This document shows, in pieces, positions 1 to 11,834 of a stretch of DNA of 64,000 nucleotides; positions within the stretch are counted from its first letter, which is position 1, and every line of letters begins with the position of its first letter. The DNA comes from Craterostigma plantagineum. Its lineage: Eukaryota > Streptophyta > Magnoliopsida > Lamiales > Linderniaceae. The stretch covers positions 124,001 to 188,000 of the forward strand of contig JAPQWV010000760.1 of assembly GCA_027422505.1 (NCBI GenBank), written 5' to 3'. The notes under the pieces were generated by a model, which saw nothing but the letters and a program-made list of their open reading frames with translations, was not told where the DNA came from and ran no database searches. Made by a program: the position numbers and the translations under genes.

Positions 1-479
1 CTTTGGGCTCTGACCGGGGCGGTGTAGTACTTTCCTCGGAAAATCTCCTTAAACCGATCCCAACTCATTGTTAGGGGATTTTCGATGGCTGAGACGGTGT
101 CCCACCAGTGTCCGGCGCTCCCCCTTAGCAGGTAAGCAGCGCACATGACCTTTTCCGCTTCGGGTGTGCGGCTATGCTGGAACATGTTCTCCAGCGTCCT
201 TAGCCAGTCTTCAGCGGAGGTAGGGTCCGCAGCATCCTCGAACAGTGGAGGGTTGAGCTTTCTGAACCTCTCCCCGATCATCTCAATTCGTTCCGGTGGG
301 GGAGGTAAGTTGGCTGGTTGCCCACCAGCATTTTGCTGGATCAGCTGCTGAATCTGGGCCGATTGTTGCCGGACCAGTTCAGTCAGCTGCAGGATGGTAG
401 CATCCCGACTGTCAGGGGGGTTATTAGTGTCCCTACCCTGATCCGATTCCCTGCTTCCTTCTCCTCTAAGTCTTACCAT
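1..479 (-). CDS. gag: Gag of Tekay-1 (N-terminal part, open at window edge)
   Basis: The minus-strand reading frame is open from an ATG at 477-479 to the window edge, about 159 codons without a stop. The protein matches the Tekay-A gag at 5747 in layout: a variable N-terminus, a glutamine-rich helix, then the Retrotrans_gag domain with signatures such as ERFRKLNPP, AEDWLRTLE and HWWDTV. It would form the virus-like particle that packages element RNA. The frame lies about 140 bases downstream of the PBS, the normal place for gag. The rest of gag and pol lie left of the window. Plus-strand ORFs over this stretch are shadows of this frame. Confidence 0.85.
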   Translation of the reverse strand, partial: MVRLRGEGSRESDQGRDTNNPPDSRDATILQLTELVRQQSAQIQQLIQQNAGGQPANLPPPPERIEMIGERFRKLNPPLFEDAADPTSAEDWLRTLENMFQHSRTPEAEKVMCAAYLLRGSAGHWWDTVSAIENPLTMSWDRFKEIFRGKYYTAPVRAQ

Positions 480-618
480 TTTCTCAACCTATCCTGATAA
501 TTCCTAAGGCCCATAAATCAAACCATACAATAAATTCACATAACATCGGACTTACAAGCAAGGCCGTTTCCGCTTTTGAGTGTGTGTGTATGGACAGTCT
601 GCAGGACCTGTGACCGAA
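480..618 (-). other. Tekay-1 untranslated leader
   Basis: A non-coding spacer between the primer-binding site and the gag ATG. No other structure is seen. Confidence 0.6.
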
Positions 619-630
619 GCTCTGATACCA
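619..630 (-). promoter_or_regulatory. Primer-binding site (initiator tRNA-Met) of Tekay-1
   Basis: The minus strand reads TGGTATCAGAGC, the complement of the 3' end of initiator tRNA-Met used to prime reverse transcription. It is three bases from the inner end of the LTR, as usual in Ty3/gypsy elements, and fixes the LTR boundary at 634. Confidence 0.9.
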
Positions 631-1209
631 CTCTGTCAGGACCCGTCGTCCCGCCCTCGTATTCCGTTCTAATTCTAAGTGTAAATGCTTTGGTGATCGT
701 GCGAATACGTAAAAATGCGAATAAAATTTTTCATTTTAAAAACGCATGCAGAAATTTTATATACATGCCAAAAGAATGTTATACATCATTCGACATCATC
801 ATGCCCTTGTCTACAAAATACAAGTGTATGTGTGTGTGTGTGTGCCAAAAGCTCCCTATGCGCCCGGCCTTCACAGGTCGTCATCCATACACACACTCCC
901 ACCTCAAAAGCGGTCGGACTGCGTCAAAAGATCGGCCTCGCGTAAAAGTCAGATCACGTACCGTGATCGTCAGTACCTACAACACGTAACATAAATAATG
1001 AGCCACCGAGGCTCAGTAAGCAGAAATTATGCATGAATGCACGTGTCCTAGCGGACGACAATCCACGTCGTCGTTTTCTAACGCTCGTACTCTTTTTCTC
1101 ATAATCGTACTCTTTTCTTTCGCTCTTACTCTTTTTCTTATACTCTTATTTCTTATACTCTTAATTCTTACGGGCCCTCGGCTTTCGTTTCCCCAGCCTC
1201 TTATTACGT

Positions 1210-1404
1210 CTTATCGTACGGGGTATTTACCCAGCCTCTTATTCAGGCCTTATCGTACGGGGTGTGTACCCAGCCTCTTATTCAGGCCTTATCGTACGGG
1301 GTATGTACCCAGCCTCTTATTCAGGCCTTATCGTACGGGGTATTTACCCAGCCTCTTATTCAGGCCTTATCGTACGGGGTATTTACCCAGCCTCTTATTC
1401 AGGC
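1210..1404 (-). repeat. 39-bp tandem repeat, five copies, in the Tekay-1 LTR
   Basis: Five head-to-tail units, each beginning CTTATCGTACGGGG and containing ACCCAGCCTCTTATTCAGG, differ at only one or two positions. The period is divisible by three, so it creates spurious long ORFs with a repeated peptide. Confidence 0.9.
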
Positions 1405-1879
1405 CTTAAAGGCTGCATAAGGGAAGCCGTGACTCTCCATTTGAGTCGACACAAACGCCAATATCGGCGAATATACATCGCACACAGACGATCTTATGCA
1501 CGCTCATGCCTCGCTCCTTACTTCCTACTCATGCGTGCAAATGCTCATGTTATGCTCATATACATATGCAAATCATACTATCATGCATAGAATTAAATCC
1601 TCTCATACGTACGCATTTCATAGAAGATACACGAGCATGTAATTCACATAATTGGACGCAAGCAAGTTACGTGTCGTAGTTGAATTTCTACTTACCTGTC
1701 GTCCGGGCGAAGTTAGTATTTTCCCCGTTTGCTCCTAACGTACGACCTTTATCATAAAATTATTATATCAGTACATTATCTAAATATTGGTTAGTTATGT
1801 TTTTGAAAAGTGTTGAAATATTTTCCTTAATATTGTTCGTAAAGATCTCGCTAAGTGTTTCCGAGATTACTTATGATAT

Positions 1880-2715
1880 ACCAATGTCGAGATATACTTT
1901 GACATCATGCTTAAGATTTGGACATTTTGCTAGTTCTCGACATTTTATTCGGTTATAAGGTCTCGACATTTACATGATTTGAGACCTCGACATTTGCTAC
2001 TTAATTCTACTCGACATCGATCTCGACTTTGTCGACATTTGACTCGACATTTTCATCTCCTTTCCTCTCGGTATTCAACTCGGCATTTATACCTTTCATT
2101 CGACATTTATCTAGTTAGGAGGTCCCGATATTTTTGTGTGTATGAACTCGACATTTAACGATTTGAAGATCTCGACATTATGATTGTAAAGATCTCGATA
2201 TCATTCTAAAAGGATTCGACATTTTATACTTGATTCCACTCGACATTTCGTCTAAGTGAAAGAACTCGGCATTTTTATTCCTTATAGAATGATTCGACAT
2301 TTAACTCAATTAGGGTCTCGACATGTTTATGAAGCTCGACATTTTTTAGCTATTTTATCTAGACGTTGCATCTCGATTTTATTGTCGACATTTAACTCGA
2401 CACTTTCATTCCTTTTCTCTCGACTTTTTACATCTACCACTCGACATTTATCTTTGGGAATGTCGACATAAATTCTCACATAGGCTTCGACATTTATAAG
2501 ATGTCGATATGGAGGTTACTTCGACATTTCATGCTTAGCCCGACATTTCTCTTTAGTAGGGTTTCGATATTTTTCATTAAAAATGTCGACATGATGCTTG
2601 TATGGACCTCGACATCTCACATGATTTAAGATCTCGACATTTATTGAGATGTCGATATGCATGTTATGTCGACATTTCAAGCATTCGACATCTATCATTT
2701 GCTTCGACATTTTCA
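1880..2715. repeat. Array of about 30 TCGACATTT-type motifs
   Basis: CTCGACATTT and close variants (TCGATAT, TCGGCATT, and the reverse AATGTCGA) recur roughly every 20-30 bases, with unrelated sequence between them. This is an interspersed motif array and not a simple tandem repeat. It fills the middle of the Tekay-1 LTR. Confidence 0.85.
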
Positions 2716-3489
2716 TCATCTTCTTCGATTTCCCGTCGTTCTTCTCCCTCGGATTCGTTTCATAGCTTGTTCTTCCTAGAATCATGAGCTCTAAATCACA
2801 TACTAAGCTACTTAACTTCACATTTATTCCTACCGAGACCCTTATTACGACCCTAGCTCGGCTTTTTAGGGTTTCTCGCGTTTTTCTCCAACCGTTTGCT
2901 TTTAATGCCATTAATGCTCTTCAACTACACCTAAAGTAAAGAATTTAGAGCTTAAGGAGGGGGTTTTACTTACCAACTTCGAATTCTCAAGCTTCTCGGT
3001 TCAATTTGGCTCGGCTTCTTCTCTTTTCCCTTTTTCTTGCTTCGACTTTTCTTGGTTTCTTCTTTCGTGGGTTTTCTTTTGAGGTTAAAGTGTATTGAGT
3101 TGTTTTTAGGTAGATATCTTCTATGGCTTTTGGTAGACAAGGCACAAAGTGGCGTGGGCTCTTACTTGTTTTAGGGGAGTTGTCTCCCAATTTGATTTCT
3201 TGTAATTTTGGGCCTATTATTAATTTAGAGCCCAATAATAATTAAATTCCTAGCCCAACTCTCACTTGACTATCATTAGCCATTATCTTCGAAAATCACT
3301 CACCTAATTTAGGGATCGTCATAGTACGTATTCATCGTCCCGTAATCGCACGTAATTCTCACAAAATCACGAGCATGAAATTTCATGAATCCACGTAAAA
3401 GTAGAACATATACGTAATTAACACAAAATCACGTTAGTCATACACATAATTTATTGGCCGACCTAATTTTCAGGGACCGGGGTCCTACA

Positions 3490-4036
3490 CCGGGATCCCC
3501 GTAAGGAGCCCCGGATCGCTTGGTTATGTAAAGAAAATATGCATGACACGTTATAGGGTTTTCGTAGCTTACCCTCGTAGCGAAGATCCTAGCTCTCGCC
3601 TTGCCGTCCCGGTTGTCTAGTTCGCTCCGAGCAACGTCGTGACCTCTCCGAGCTCCAACGCCTTGGCAAGATCGTCACGCCGACCCCAGGACGTATCCAA
3701 ATTCCACCACCTTCCAAGGATGGCTAGAAAGGTGGGGAAGATGTTTTAGAAGAGATGTGTTTAGTGTGTGTGTGATTTCTAAAATTCACAAACACTTAGG
3801 TTTTTCTCAAATATCAACCTAAAATACTCTCACCACTCTCTAAACTCTAATTTTTAGTGTGAGAAAGCTTGGATTAAATTATGGACGAAATTCTTCAAAG
3901 TAATAAAGATTAAATCAACTTTCACTCTTTGAAATTGACTTTAATCATAATTAATCCAAATCATATCATATATGACTCATAACTTGTTTGTTTCCTTTGT
4001 ATTATATCATCTAATGACTAGACATTGTCCCACAAG
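3490..4036 (-). repeat. Element B left LTR (copy i), first segment
   Basis: The sequence matches the B LTR at 15175 onward and 61582 onward almost base for base. It starts at CCGGGATCC because Tekay-1 is inserted there, and ends at the TSD ACAAG (4032-4036), where Tekay-A is inserted. The copy resumes at 11835. It is the 3' LTR of a minus-strand element. Confidence 0.9.
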
Positions 4037-5586
4037 TGTAATACCCGTAAATTTAATACGGGATTTTGATGTGGTTAAATATATAATTTTGTGAATTAGG
4101 AAGTTTGTTAAGAAATCAAAATTTCGAAACAAAAACGTAAATTTTAATTATTTCAAACATATCCCGAAATTTAAAAAAAAAAATAATAATAATAATAAAA
4201 AAAATAAAAATATATCTGAAATTAATATATGGATTGATAGTGTTAGGTTATGATTAATAAAGTGATAATATATGAACTTATAATGGCCGAAAGATTTGAG
4301 ATGGGCCTAATTTAATTTTCAAAGATTTACCCAAATTTTATAGATAAGGTTCAATAGGAACGTTACTTAAGTCTCAAGGAAAATGTTATCAGTACCGTCA
4401 CTTCAATTACCAAGTTCAAAAACCATGATACACATCCCGAAAACCCTAACTAAGAAGAGGAACGAACGAGGACAAAGATTAGACAAAGAAAACCAAGAAG
4501 GAAAGAGATATTGTAAATTCATAAGGGCTTATCGAACTGGGAAGTAAGAGGATCGACCTATAGGGATTCCATCGGACCTCTTATTTAGCAATATCAGGAG
4601 GACAGGTAGGTGAATTATTCATCTACAATACGTAAACACATGTTTGTGCTTTATGTGCTTCTATGTGATTAAATAATTTACGTGATTTACGTGTTATACA
4701 TATTTTATGTACGGTTCATGTGGATCATGCTTTAATACGTTATCACGTTTATATGCATGATATATGCATATCATATCACAGGGGTGAGATATTTACACCG
4801 TCTTGAGACGGTTGATTTAAAATATTGTCGAGCGGGGTAGAATGAGAGTTTGTGATTTTTGTTGTTGACTCGTTGAGGAGTCGAGGTTGGTACTCGTATG
4901 ACACCTGACGGCAGACAGGCGTGATCGATCTGTCTACTCGGGCGTGAACGTCCCGAGGTGCAAAACCGTCGTGATTTTATTTTTAGCGGAGGGAGCGACC
5001 TGACAGGGCAGTTGCGTGATCGTCAAAACGCTGTCGGCGTAGGCTACCGCTTACGGAAGAGCGGCCTAGCAGGGCAGTTGCGTGATCGTCAAAACGCTGC
5101 TAGTGTAAGCTTCCGTATGTTATTGTTATGGGCGCGCGAGATGTCGAGTCTGACCTAGGGCCCTGTGTTGTGAGACAGGATTGTGGGAAAAGAAAGAGTG
5201 AACATTGCATGTGAGATATTAGGATCGGGAATGAGCGTTCACGTGCATACATGCATTTCTATTCACCTACTGGGCAAATCGCTCAGTGTTTACGTGTTGT
5301 AGGTACTGAGTCTGACGCCGACGCGCGTCAAGACTGAGGCGGCTGGTGGCGGTGCTCCACGAACTTTTGAGGGCGGGGCGGTACATGGATGAAGACCTGT
5401 GGAGCGATAATAGAGTTTTTGTTCTTTTGACATTTTTGGGGCTTTGTACAGATACTACTATGTAAACTAATATTTTATCGTATTATATTATCTTTTAGGA
5501 AAAAGTTTTTTTATTAGACGGGTCTTCCGCGACTTACGTTGCGAAAATCCGCCACTAACCTTAATTAGAAAACGAGGGTCGTCACA
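4037..5586 (+). repeat. 5' LTR of Tekay-A
   Basis: Starts TGTAATACCCG, ends GTCGTCACA. It contains an A-rich stretch with an AAT microsatellite near 4170-4210 and a 28-base direct repeat beginning AGGGCAGTTGCGTG at 5005 and 5071 (66 bases apart). A GC-rich portion with ACGCGCGTC near 5320 follows. Confidence 0.97.
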
Positions 5587-5588
5587 GG

Positions 5589-5600
5589 TGGTATCAGAGC
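5589..5600 (+). promoter_or_regulatory. Primer-binding site (initiator tRNA-Met) of Tekay-A
   Basis: TGGTATCAGAGC, two bases after the 5' LTR end. Confidence 0.95.
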
Positions 5601-5746
5601 GTAGGCTTTAGATTCTGAAGACTGTCCATGTACTGCCGCTCAAAAGCCTGGAGAACCAGCCTGGCCTGTAAGTTAAATGCTTGACTATGTGATTATGTGT
5701 TATCTGATATGTGTTTTATTTGAATTATTGTAGATAATAGTTGAAA

Positions 5747-6538
5747 ATGCCAAGAACCCGTAGCGAACATGTGGTTGAATCCAGCCGTAGGGCTGAACCG
5801 GAGTCCCCTCCAAATGAAAGGGACTCCACTATTCTACGACTGACCGAATTACTTCAACGTCAGTCGGAACATATCAATCGCCAGTCGAGTCAAATCGACG
5901 AACTACTCCATCATCATAGCTCGTCTGAACATCGTCCTTCCCCACAGCCAGCGCGTGTAGAAATTATAGGGGAACGGTTTCGGAAAATGGATCCCCCAAC
6001 CTTTGCTGATGCTACGGACCCAGCAGTGGCTGAAGATTGGCTGCGCACCATAGAAGATATGTTCATATATAGTCGTGTGCCTGATAATGAAAAGGTCTTG
6101 TGCGCCGTTTCCATGCTCAGAGGAAACGCCCGATTCTGGTGGGATACCGTTAAAGTCCTAGAAGATCCGACGAATATGTCGTGGGAACGATTTAGAGAAT
6201 TGTTCCACGGCAAATATTTTACTGCCCATGAACAGGAACGACGGATGATAGAATTTATGAATCTCAGGCAAGGAGGAATGCCTGTAACTCAATATATCCG
6301 TCGATTCAAGGAGTTGTCCCGTTTCGCTCCTCACATGGTGGCAACAAATCTGCTCAAGGTAGCGAGGTTCATTACGGGCCTCAAACCTGAGCTTTATCGC
6401 GACTTAAGTATCTCGGGGGCCAGACAGATGGAATTTACCCAAGTAGCAGAAAGGGCCATGATAGTTGAGCAAGCTGAGGCTCAGATTTTCGCAGGAGGCG
6501 AAGAAGAGGAGGGAGAGTCAGCAAGGACCTGGAAGTGA
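5747..6538 (+). CDS. gag: Gag of Tekay-A (C-terminus lost by frame change)
   Basis: Retrotransposon gag, 263 codons from the ATG at 5747 (the frame is open from a TTG at 5741, but the ATG in good context is preferred). A glutamine- and histidine-rich segment (about residues 35-60) precedes the Retrotrans_gag domain ([37 protein letters not shown]). The frame leaves the conserved acidic stretch (GGEEEEGES) and stops at 6538. The expected continuation, through a basic glutamine-rich linker to the zinc knuckle, is in the frame that starts before 6465. So a one-base insertion or two-base deletion lies near 6500-6530. Related elements usually encode gag-pol as one frame. A programmed +1 shift is possible but no known shift signal is seen. 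Confidence 0.92.
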   Translation: MPRTRSEHVVESSRRAEPESPPNERDSTILRLTELLQRQSEHINRQSSQIDELLHHHSSSEHRPSPQPARVEIIGERFRKMDPPTFADATDPAVAEDWLRTIEDMFIYSRVPDNEKVLCAVSMLRGNARFWWDTVKVLEDPTNMSWERFRELFHGKYFTAHEQERRMIEFMNLRQGGMPVTQYIRRFKELSRFAPHMVATNLLKVARFITGLKPELYRDLSISGARQMEFTQVAERAMIVEQAEAQIFAGGEEEEGESARTWK

Positions 6539-9500
6539 TCGTAAACGCCAATTTTTCAACAAAGGTCAAGGTAACCAAGGAAATCAGGGGAACCGACAGG
6601 GCCAACAAAACTGGCGCCCAATGCTGAACCAGGGACCCATGAATACACCGAATAGACCCCCAAATTCAGCACCTCAGTGCAGACAGTGTGGCCGTTACCA
6701 CTTCGGCGCCTGTTATCAACCCAGGCCCAACCCAAACCCGCAGTGTTTCAGATGTGGAAGAATGGGGCATTATGCTAGGAATTGCAATACGACTTCGCCC
6801 CAGAACCTGACTCAACCACCGGTTCGACCTCCACCAGTTCCTGCACGGATTTTCACGCTTACCAATGAGGAGGCCGAAGCGAACCCTTCTGTTGTGACGG
6901 GTACGTTAACTATCTATAACGTGCCCACTTCTGTACTAATTGATTCCGGAGCCACACATTCATTTGTGTCGGCTAAGTACGTGGCGAAGGTAGGAATATC
7001 CCCTACCTCCTCTGAATGCAACTATGTAGTTACTCTACCTCATGGGGATCCGACGCATACCAACCAAGTACTGCGAGGATGCGTCGTAAATATTGAGGGT
7101 AGGAACTTGAGTGCCGACCTGATTGTAATCCCGATGAACGACTACGATGTCATCTTCGGAATGGATTGGCTTTCAAGATATGGAGCCATCATAGATTGCA
7201 ACAAGAAGGTCGTTAAATTTCAGCTGCCTGAAGAAGAAGCATTCACTTTTTCGGGTAAAGCGAATAAGAATAGTATTCCACGAATATCAGCTCTGAAGGC
7301 TCAACGACTTTTGAGGTCGGGTTGTGAGACTTATCTTGTGTATGCAGTGAAGGCAGAGGACTTACCTCAGCCGGAACTAAAAGACATACCTGTAGTCAAC
7401 GAATACGCCGGTGTATTTCCAGATGATCTCCCGGGGTTACCCCCTGATCGAGAAATACAGTTCACGATAGATCTGATCCCGGGGTCTGCCCCAATCTCTA
7501 AAGCCCCTTACCGTTTAGCACCAAATGAGTTAAAGGAATTGAAGGAACAGTTAGAGGACCTACTATCCAAGGGGTTTATTCAGCCGAGTTTCTCGCCGTG
7601 GGGCGCACCCGTTCTTTTTGTGCGAAAGAAGGATGGGTCGATGCGACTATGCATCGACTACCGAGAATTGAATAAGATCACGATCAAAAATAAATACCCT
7701 TTGCCAAGGATCGATGATCTGTTCGATCAATTGCAAGGAGCTTCGGTATTCTCGAAAATCGACCTCCGTTCGGGATACCATCAGTTAAAGATCAGGGAGG
7801 CAGATGTTCCAAAAACTGCGTTCAGTACGAGGTACAGCCATTACGAGTTTCTAGTCATGCCTTTTGGACTGACAAACGCCCCAGCTGCTTTTATGGACTT
7901 GATGAATCGCGTCTTCAAAAACTACCTCGATCGGTTCGTTATCGTCTTTATGGACGATATTTTGATCTATTCAAAGACAAGAGACGAACACGAAACCCAT
8001 CTACGAACCGTCTTAGGAATCCTGCGAGAGAAACAGCTCTACGCCAAATTCAAGAAATGTGAATTTTGGCTTGAGCAAGTAGCCTTCTTGGGACACGTTA
8101 TTTCTGGGAATGGAATCTCTGTGGACCCGAGTAAGATCGAAGCTGTGAATAACTGGCCACAACCTACTACTCCTACCGAAGTCCGAAGTTTTCTGGGACT
8201 TGCGGGATACTACCGTAAGTTTATAGCGGACTTCTCTAGTATTGCCTCTACATTAACCAATTTGACGAGGAAGAACGTTCCGTTCAAATGGACCGAAGCA
8301 TGCGAACAGAGCTTTCAAGAATTGAAGAAACGTCTTACCTCTGCCCCAATATTGACAATACCATCAGGGACCGAAGGATTTGCGGTATACAGCGATGCTT
8401 CGAAGAATGGCTTGGGATGCGTGCTGATGCAGAACGGAAAGGTGATTGCCTATGCTTCGCGACAACTAAAGGAATACGAGAAGAACTACCCAACCCATGA
8501 CCTTGAATTAGCAGCAGTGGTCTTCGCTCTGAAGATCTGGAGACATTATCTCTACGGAGAGAAATGTGAGATCTTCACAGACCATAAGAGTTTGAAGTAT
8601 TTCTTCACTCAGAAGGAACTGAATATGCGACAAAGAAGATGGCTGGAGCTCGTCAAGGACTACGATTGCGTCATCAGCTATCATCCGGGTAAGGCAAACG
8701 TAGTCGCAGATGCGCTAAGTCGAAAAGCGGTGAATGCGGAGTTACATCAGCTTGGAATAGAGGTAGTTAATTTGGGCGAAGTTGAGGAAAGACTAGCAGC
8801 GCTAACTCTCCAACCCACGCTGCTAGAACATATCAAGAAGACACAAGAAAAAGACGAACTCTACCTAAAAATGAAGGAGGCACTACCTGAAGATTTTAAC
8901 ATCCGAGAGGATGGAGCTTTGCTATACAAGAACCGTCTTTATGTACCTAACAATAAGGAGTTACGACAACTTATAATGAAGGAAGCACACGCGACCACAT
9001 ATTCGGTACACCCAGGATCCACGAAAATGTATCAAGACTTGCGAGCAACATACTGGTGGCCAGGAATGAAGAAAGACATCGCAGCGTTTGTAAACCGATG
9101 TATGACCTGCCAATTGATTAAAGCGGAACACCAGCGACCCGGTGGAACCCTACAGCCTCTACCCATTCCGGAATGGAAGTGGGATCATATCACGATGGAT
9201 TTCGTCGTTGGTTTACCCAAAACGACGAAAGGCCACGATGCTATTTGGGTGATTGTAGATCGCCTAACTAAATCGGCTCATTTCCTTCCAATTAGTTCCA
9301 CTTTTTCCATGGAACGCTACGCTGAATTGTATATTCAGGAAATCATCCGCCTCCATGGAATTCCAATTTCTATCGTCTCGGATCGAGATTCAAGATTTTT
9401 GTCGAACTTTTGGCAAAGCTTACAGAAAGCGATGGGAACCAAACTCTCGTTCAGTACTGCGTACCATCCCCAAACCGACGGACAGTCTGAACGAACAATT

Positions 9501-10247
9501 CAGACTCTCGAGGATATGCTGCGGGCATGTGTGCTCGATTTCAAAGGAAACTGGAGTAAGTATTTGCCGCTCATAGAGTTTTCATACAACAACAGTTTCC
9601 ACGCTACCATTGGGATGGCGCCATACGAGGCGTTATACGGACGCAAGTGCCGATCACCAGTCCATTGGGACGAAATCGGCGAACGAGTCCTATTAGGACC
9701 AGATATGATTCGAGAAATGACGGAAGCTGTGACGAAAATTCGGGAAAGAATGCAAACTGCTCAAAGTCGACAGAAAAGTTACGCAGATCATCGACGACGG
9801 CCTTTGGAATTTGCAGAAGATGACCAAGTGTTCCTAAAAATTTCCCCGATGAAAGGAGTAAAGCGTTTCGGTAGAAAGGGCAAGCTGAGTCCCAGATACA
9901 TAGGCCCTTTCAGGATCATTAAAAAAGTCGGCGAAGTAGCATACCAATTAGAGTTGCCGGCTTCATTATCGCAAGTTCACGACGTATTTCACGTATCGAC
10001 GTTACGAAAATATGTCGCGGACCCGAGCCATGTGATCCAGAACGAGACCCTCTATCAACAACTCAAGCCACACTTGAGTTACGAGGAAAGACCAGTAGAA
10101 ATCTTGATGTATGAAATGAAACAACTTCGGAATAAGATTATTCCGTTAGTTAAGGTTTTGTGGCGAAATCAATTAGTTGAGGAAGCCACGTGGGAGCGTG
10201 AGGATGATATGAGAGTTCGTTATCCCGAGTTATTCCAGTCGGCGTAA
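6465..10247 (+). CDS. pol: Gag C-terminus and Pol of Tekay-A (protease, RT, RNase H, integrase, chromodomain)
   Basis: Open frame of 1260 codons. The true protein probably joins gag near 6520, because the first residues from the TTG at 6465 are out-of-frame gag. Domains in order: CCHC zinc knuckle ([14 protein letters not shown], about 6745-6786); aspartic protease with DSG at residues 160-162; RT with FMDD at residues 495-498; RNase H starting near YSDAS (Asp 644); integrase with an HHCC finger (MTCQ near 9104), then Asp 912, Asp 973 and Glu 1009, giving the D,D(35)E triad; a GPF motif (RYIGPF); and a tail with LRNK, VKVLWRN and EEATWE typical of Tekay-clade chromodomains. All catalytic residues are present. 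The protein would copy element RNA and insert the cDNA, the chromodomain steering it to heterochromatin. Confidence 0.96.
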   Translation: MSKLRLRFSQEAKKRRESQQGPGSDRKRQFFNKGQGNQGNQGNRQGQQNWRPMLNQGPMNTPNRPPNSAPQCRQCGRYHFGACYQPRPNPNPQCFRCGRMGHYARNCNTTSPQNLTQPPVRPPPVPARIFTLTNEEAEANPSVVTGTLTIYNVPTSVLIDSGATHSFVSAKYVAKVGISPTSSECNYVVTLPHGDPTHTNQVLRGCVVNIEGRNLSADLIVIPMNDYDVIFGMDWLSRYGAIIDCNKKVVKFQLPEEEAFTFSGKANKNSIPRISALKAQRLLRSGCETYLVYAVKAEDLPQPELKDIPVVNEYAGVFPDDLPGLPPDREIQFTIDLIPGSAPISKAPYRLAPNELKELKEQLEDLLSKGFIQPSFSPWGAPVLFVRKKDGSMRLCIDYRELNKITIKNKYPLPRIDDLFDQLQGASVFSKIDLRSGYHQLKIREADVPKTAFSTRYSHYEFLVMPFGLTNAPAAFMDLMNRVFKNYLDRFVIVFMDDILIYSKTRDEHETHLRTVLGILREKQLYAKFKKCEFWLEQVAFLGHVISGNGISVDPSKIEAVNNWPQPTTPTEVRSFLGLAGYYRKFIADFSSIASTLTNLTRKNVPFKWTEACEQSFQELKKRLTSAPILTIPSGTEGFAVYSDASKNGLGCVLMQNGKVIAYASRQLKEYEKNYPTHDLELAAVVFALKIWRHYLYGEKCEIFTDHKSLKYFFTQKELNMRQRRWLELVKDYDCVISYHPGKANVVADALSRKAVNAELHQLGIEVVNLGEVEERLAALTLQPTLLEHIKKTQEKDELYLKMKEALPEDFNIREDGALLYKNRLYVPNNKELRQLIMKEAHATTYSVHPGSTKMYQDLRATYWWPGMKKDIAAFVNRCMTCQLIKAEHQRPGGTLQPLPIPEWKWDHITMDFVVGLPKTTKGHDAIWVIVDRLTKSAHFLPISSTFSMERYAELYIQEIIRLHGIPISIVSDRDSRFLSNFWQSLQKAMGTKLSFSTAYHPQTDGQSERTIQTLEDMLRACVLDFKGNWSKYLPLIEFSYNNSFHATIGMAPYEALYGRKCRSPVHWDEIGERVLLGPDMIREMTEAVTKIRERMQTAQSRQKSYADHRRRPLEFAEDDQVFLKISPMKGVKRFGRKGKLSPRYIGPFRIIKKVGEVAYQLELPASLSQVHDVFHVSTLRKYVADPSHVIQNETLYQQLKPHLSYEERPVEILMYEMKQLRNKIIPLVKVLWRNQLVEEATWEREDDMRVRYPELFQSA

Positions 10248-10268
10248 TTTCGGGGACGAAATTTCTTT

Positions 10269-10281
10269 AAGGGGGGGAGGA
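10269..10281 (+). promoter_or_regulatory. Polypurine tract of Tekay-A
   Basis: AAGGGGGGGAGGA directly abuts the TG of the 3' LTR at 10282; it primes plus-strand cDNA synthesis. It lies 22 bases after the pol stop. Confidence 0.95.
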
Positions 10282-11829
10282 TGTAATACCCGTAAATTTA
10301 ATACGGGATTTTGATGTGGTTAAATATATAATTTTGTGAATTAGGAAGTTTGTTAAGAAATCAAAATTTCGAAACAAAAACGTAAATTTTAATTATTTCA
10401 AACATATCCCGAAATTTAAAAAAAAAATAATAATAATAATAAAAAAAAATAAAAATATATCTGAAATTAATATATGGATTGATAGAGTTAGGTTATGATT
10501 AATAAAGTGATAATATATGAACTTATAATGGCCGAAAGATTTGAGATGGGCCTAATTAATTTTCAAAGATTTACCCAAATTTTATAGATAAGCTTCAATA
10601 GGAACGTTACTTAAGTCTCAAGGAAAATGTTATCAGTACCGTCACTTCAATTACCAAGTTCAAAAACCATGATACACATCCCGAAAACCCTAACTAAGAA
10701 GAGGAACGAACGAGGACAAAGATTAGACAAAGAAAACCAAGAAGGAAAGAGATATTGTAAATTCATAAGGGCTTATCGAACTGGGAAGTAAGAGGATCGA
10801 CCTATAGGGATTCCATCGGACCTCTTATTTAGCAATATCAGGAGGACAGGTAGGTGAATTATTCATCTACAATACGTAAACACATGTTTGTGCTTTATGT
10901 GCTTCTATGTGATTAAATAATTTACGTGATTTACGTGTTATACATATTTTATGTACGGTTCATGTGGATCATGCTTTAATACGTTATCACGTTTATATGC
11001 ATGATATATGCATATCATATCACAGGGGTGAGATATTTACACCGTGTTGAGACGGTTGATTTAAAATATTGTCGAGCGGGGTAGAATGAGAGTTTGTGAT
11101 TTTTGTTGTTGACTCGTTGAGGAGTCGAGGTTGGTACTCGTATGACACCTGACGGCAGACAGGCGTGATCGATCTATCTACTCGGGCGTGAACGTCCCGA
11201 GGTGCAAAACCGTCGTGATTTTATTTTTAGCGGAGGGAGCGACCTGACAGGGCAGTTGCGTGATCGTCAAACGCTGTCGGCGTAGGCTACCGCTTACGGA
11301 AGAGCGGCCTAGCAGGGCAGTTGCGTGATCGTCAAAACGCTGCTAGTGTAAGCTTCCGTATGTTATTGTTATGGGCGCGCGAGGTGTCGAGTCTGACCTA
11401 GGGCCCTGTGTTGTGAGACAGGATTGTGGGAAAAGAAAGAGTGAACATTGCATGTGAGATATTAGGATCGGGAATGAGCGTTCACGTGCATACATGCATT
11501 TCTATTCACCTACTGGGCAAATCGCTCAGTGTTTACGTGTTGTAGGTACTGAGTCTGACGCCGACGCGCGTCAAGACTGAGGCGGCTGGTGGCGGTGCTC
11601 CACGGACTTTTGAGGGCGGGGCGGTACATGGATGAAGACCTGTGGAGCGATAATAGAGTTTTTGTTCTTTTGACATTTTTGGGGCTTTGTACAGATACTA
11701 CTATGTAAACTAATATTTTATCGTATTATATTATCTTTTAGGAAAAAGTTTTTTTATTAGACGGGTCTTCCGCGACTTACGTTGCGAAAATCCGCCACTA
11801 ACCTTAATTAGAAACCGAGGGTCGTCACA
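10282..11829 (+). repeat. 3' LTR of Tekay-A
   Basis: Matches 4037-5586 with about 99.5% identity by eye; example differences are ATAGAG for ATAGTG near 10485 and GAAACCGAGG for GAAAACGAGG near 11815. It is followed by the TSD ACAAG at 11830-11834. Confidence 0.97.
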
Positions 11830-11834
11830 ACAAG

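Larger units (their letters stand above)
1..3489 (-). mobile_element. Tekay-1: partial Ty3/gypsy (Tekay-like) retrotransposon
   Basis: This is the 5' end of a minus-strand element: LTR (634-3489), PBS (619-630), leader, and the start of gag running off the window at base 1. It sits inside the left LTR of element B. Uninterrupted B copies at 15108 and 61514 read straight through the sequence CCCGGGATCC, where Tekay-1 is inserted, so CCGGG (3490-3494) should be its TSD. The matching TSD would lie left of the window and cannot be checked. Assignment to the Tekay clade rests on gag similarity to Tekay-A and the long LTR; the pol genes are not visible. Confidence 0.85.
634..3489 (-). repeat. 5' LTR of Tekay-1 (about 2.86 kb)
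   Basis: On the minus strand the LTR starts TGTAGGACCCC (at 3489) and ends GTCCTGACA (at 634), next to the PBS. It is non-coding. It holds a GT microsatellite (about 823-843), a 39-bp tandem repeat (1210-1404) and a long array of the motif TCGACATTT (about 1880-2715). The part at 790-1050 and the outer end (AATTTATTGGCC...CTACA) are clearly related to the LTR at about 30790-34012. The partner LTR is outside the window, so its age cannot be estimated. Confidence 0.85.
4037..11829 (+). mobile_element. Tekay-A: near-complete Ty3/gypsy Tekay-clade chromovirus
   Basis: Complete in structure: LTR 4037-5586, PBS 5589-5600, gag 5747-6538, pol to 10247, PPT 10269-10281, LTR 10282-11829, flanked by the 5-bp TSD ACAAG (4032-4036 and 11830-11834). 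Pol order is protease, RT, RNase H, integrase and a C-terminal chromodomain-like tail, which defines chromoviruses. The two LTRs (1550 and 1548 bp) show about seven substitutions and a few 1-2 base indels by eye (about 0.5%), so insertion was recent. The only coding lesion seen is a one-base frame change between gag and pol. It lies inside the left LTR of element B. Confidence 0.97.

Noticed and set aside
145..351. Plus-strand ORFs opposite gag and pol (145-351, 5914-6213, 21424-21651, 22349-22665, 25917-26567, 42253-42813)
   Set aside because: They are complementary-strand shadows of recognised gag or pol segments and have no domains.
1029..1590. Overlapping plus-strand ORFs with a repeated peptide (FRPYRTGYLPSLL)
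   Set aside because: They arise from the 39-bp tandem repeat inside the Tekay-1 LTR; the period divides by three. No start context or domain supports a gene.
6465..6538. Programmed frameshift signal in the Tekay-A gag/pol overlap
   Set aside because: No known slippery heptamer or stable downstream structure was recognised; a simple indel is more likely, pending comparison with other copies.
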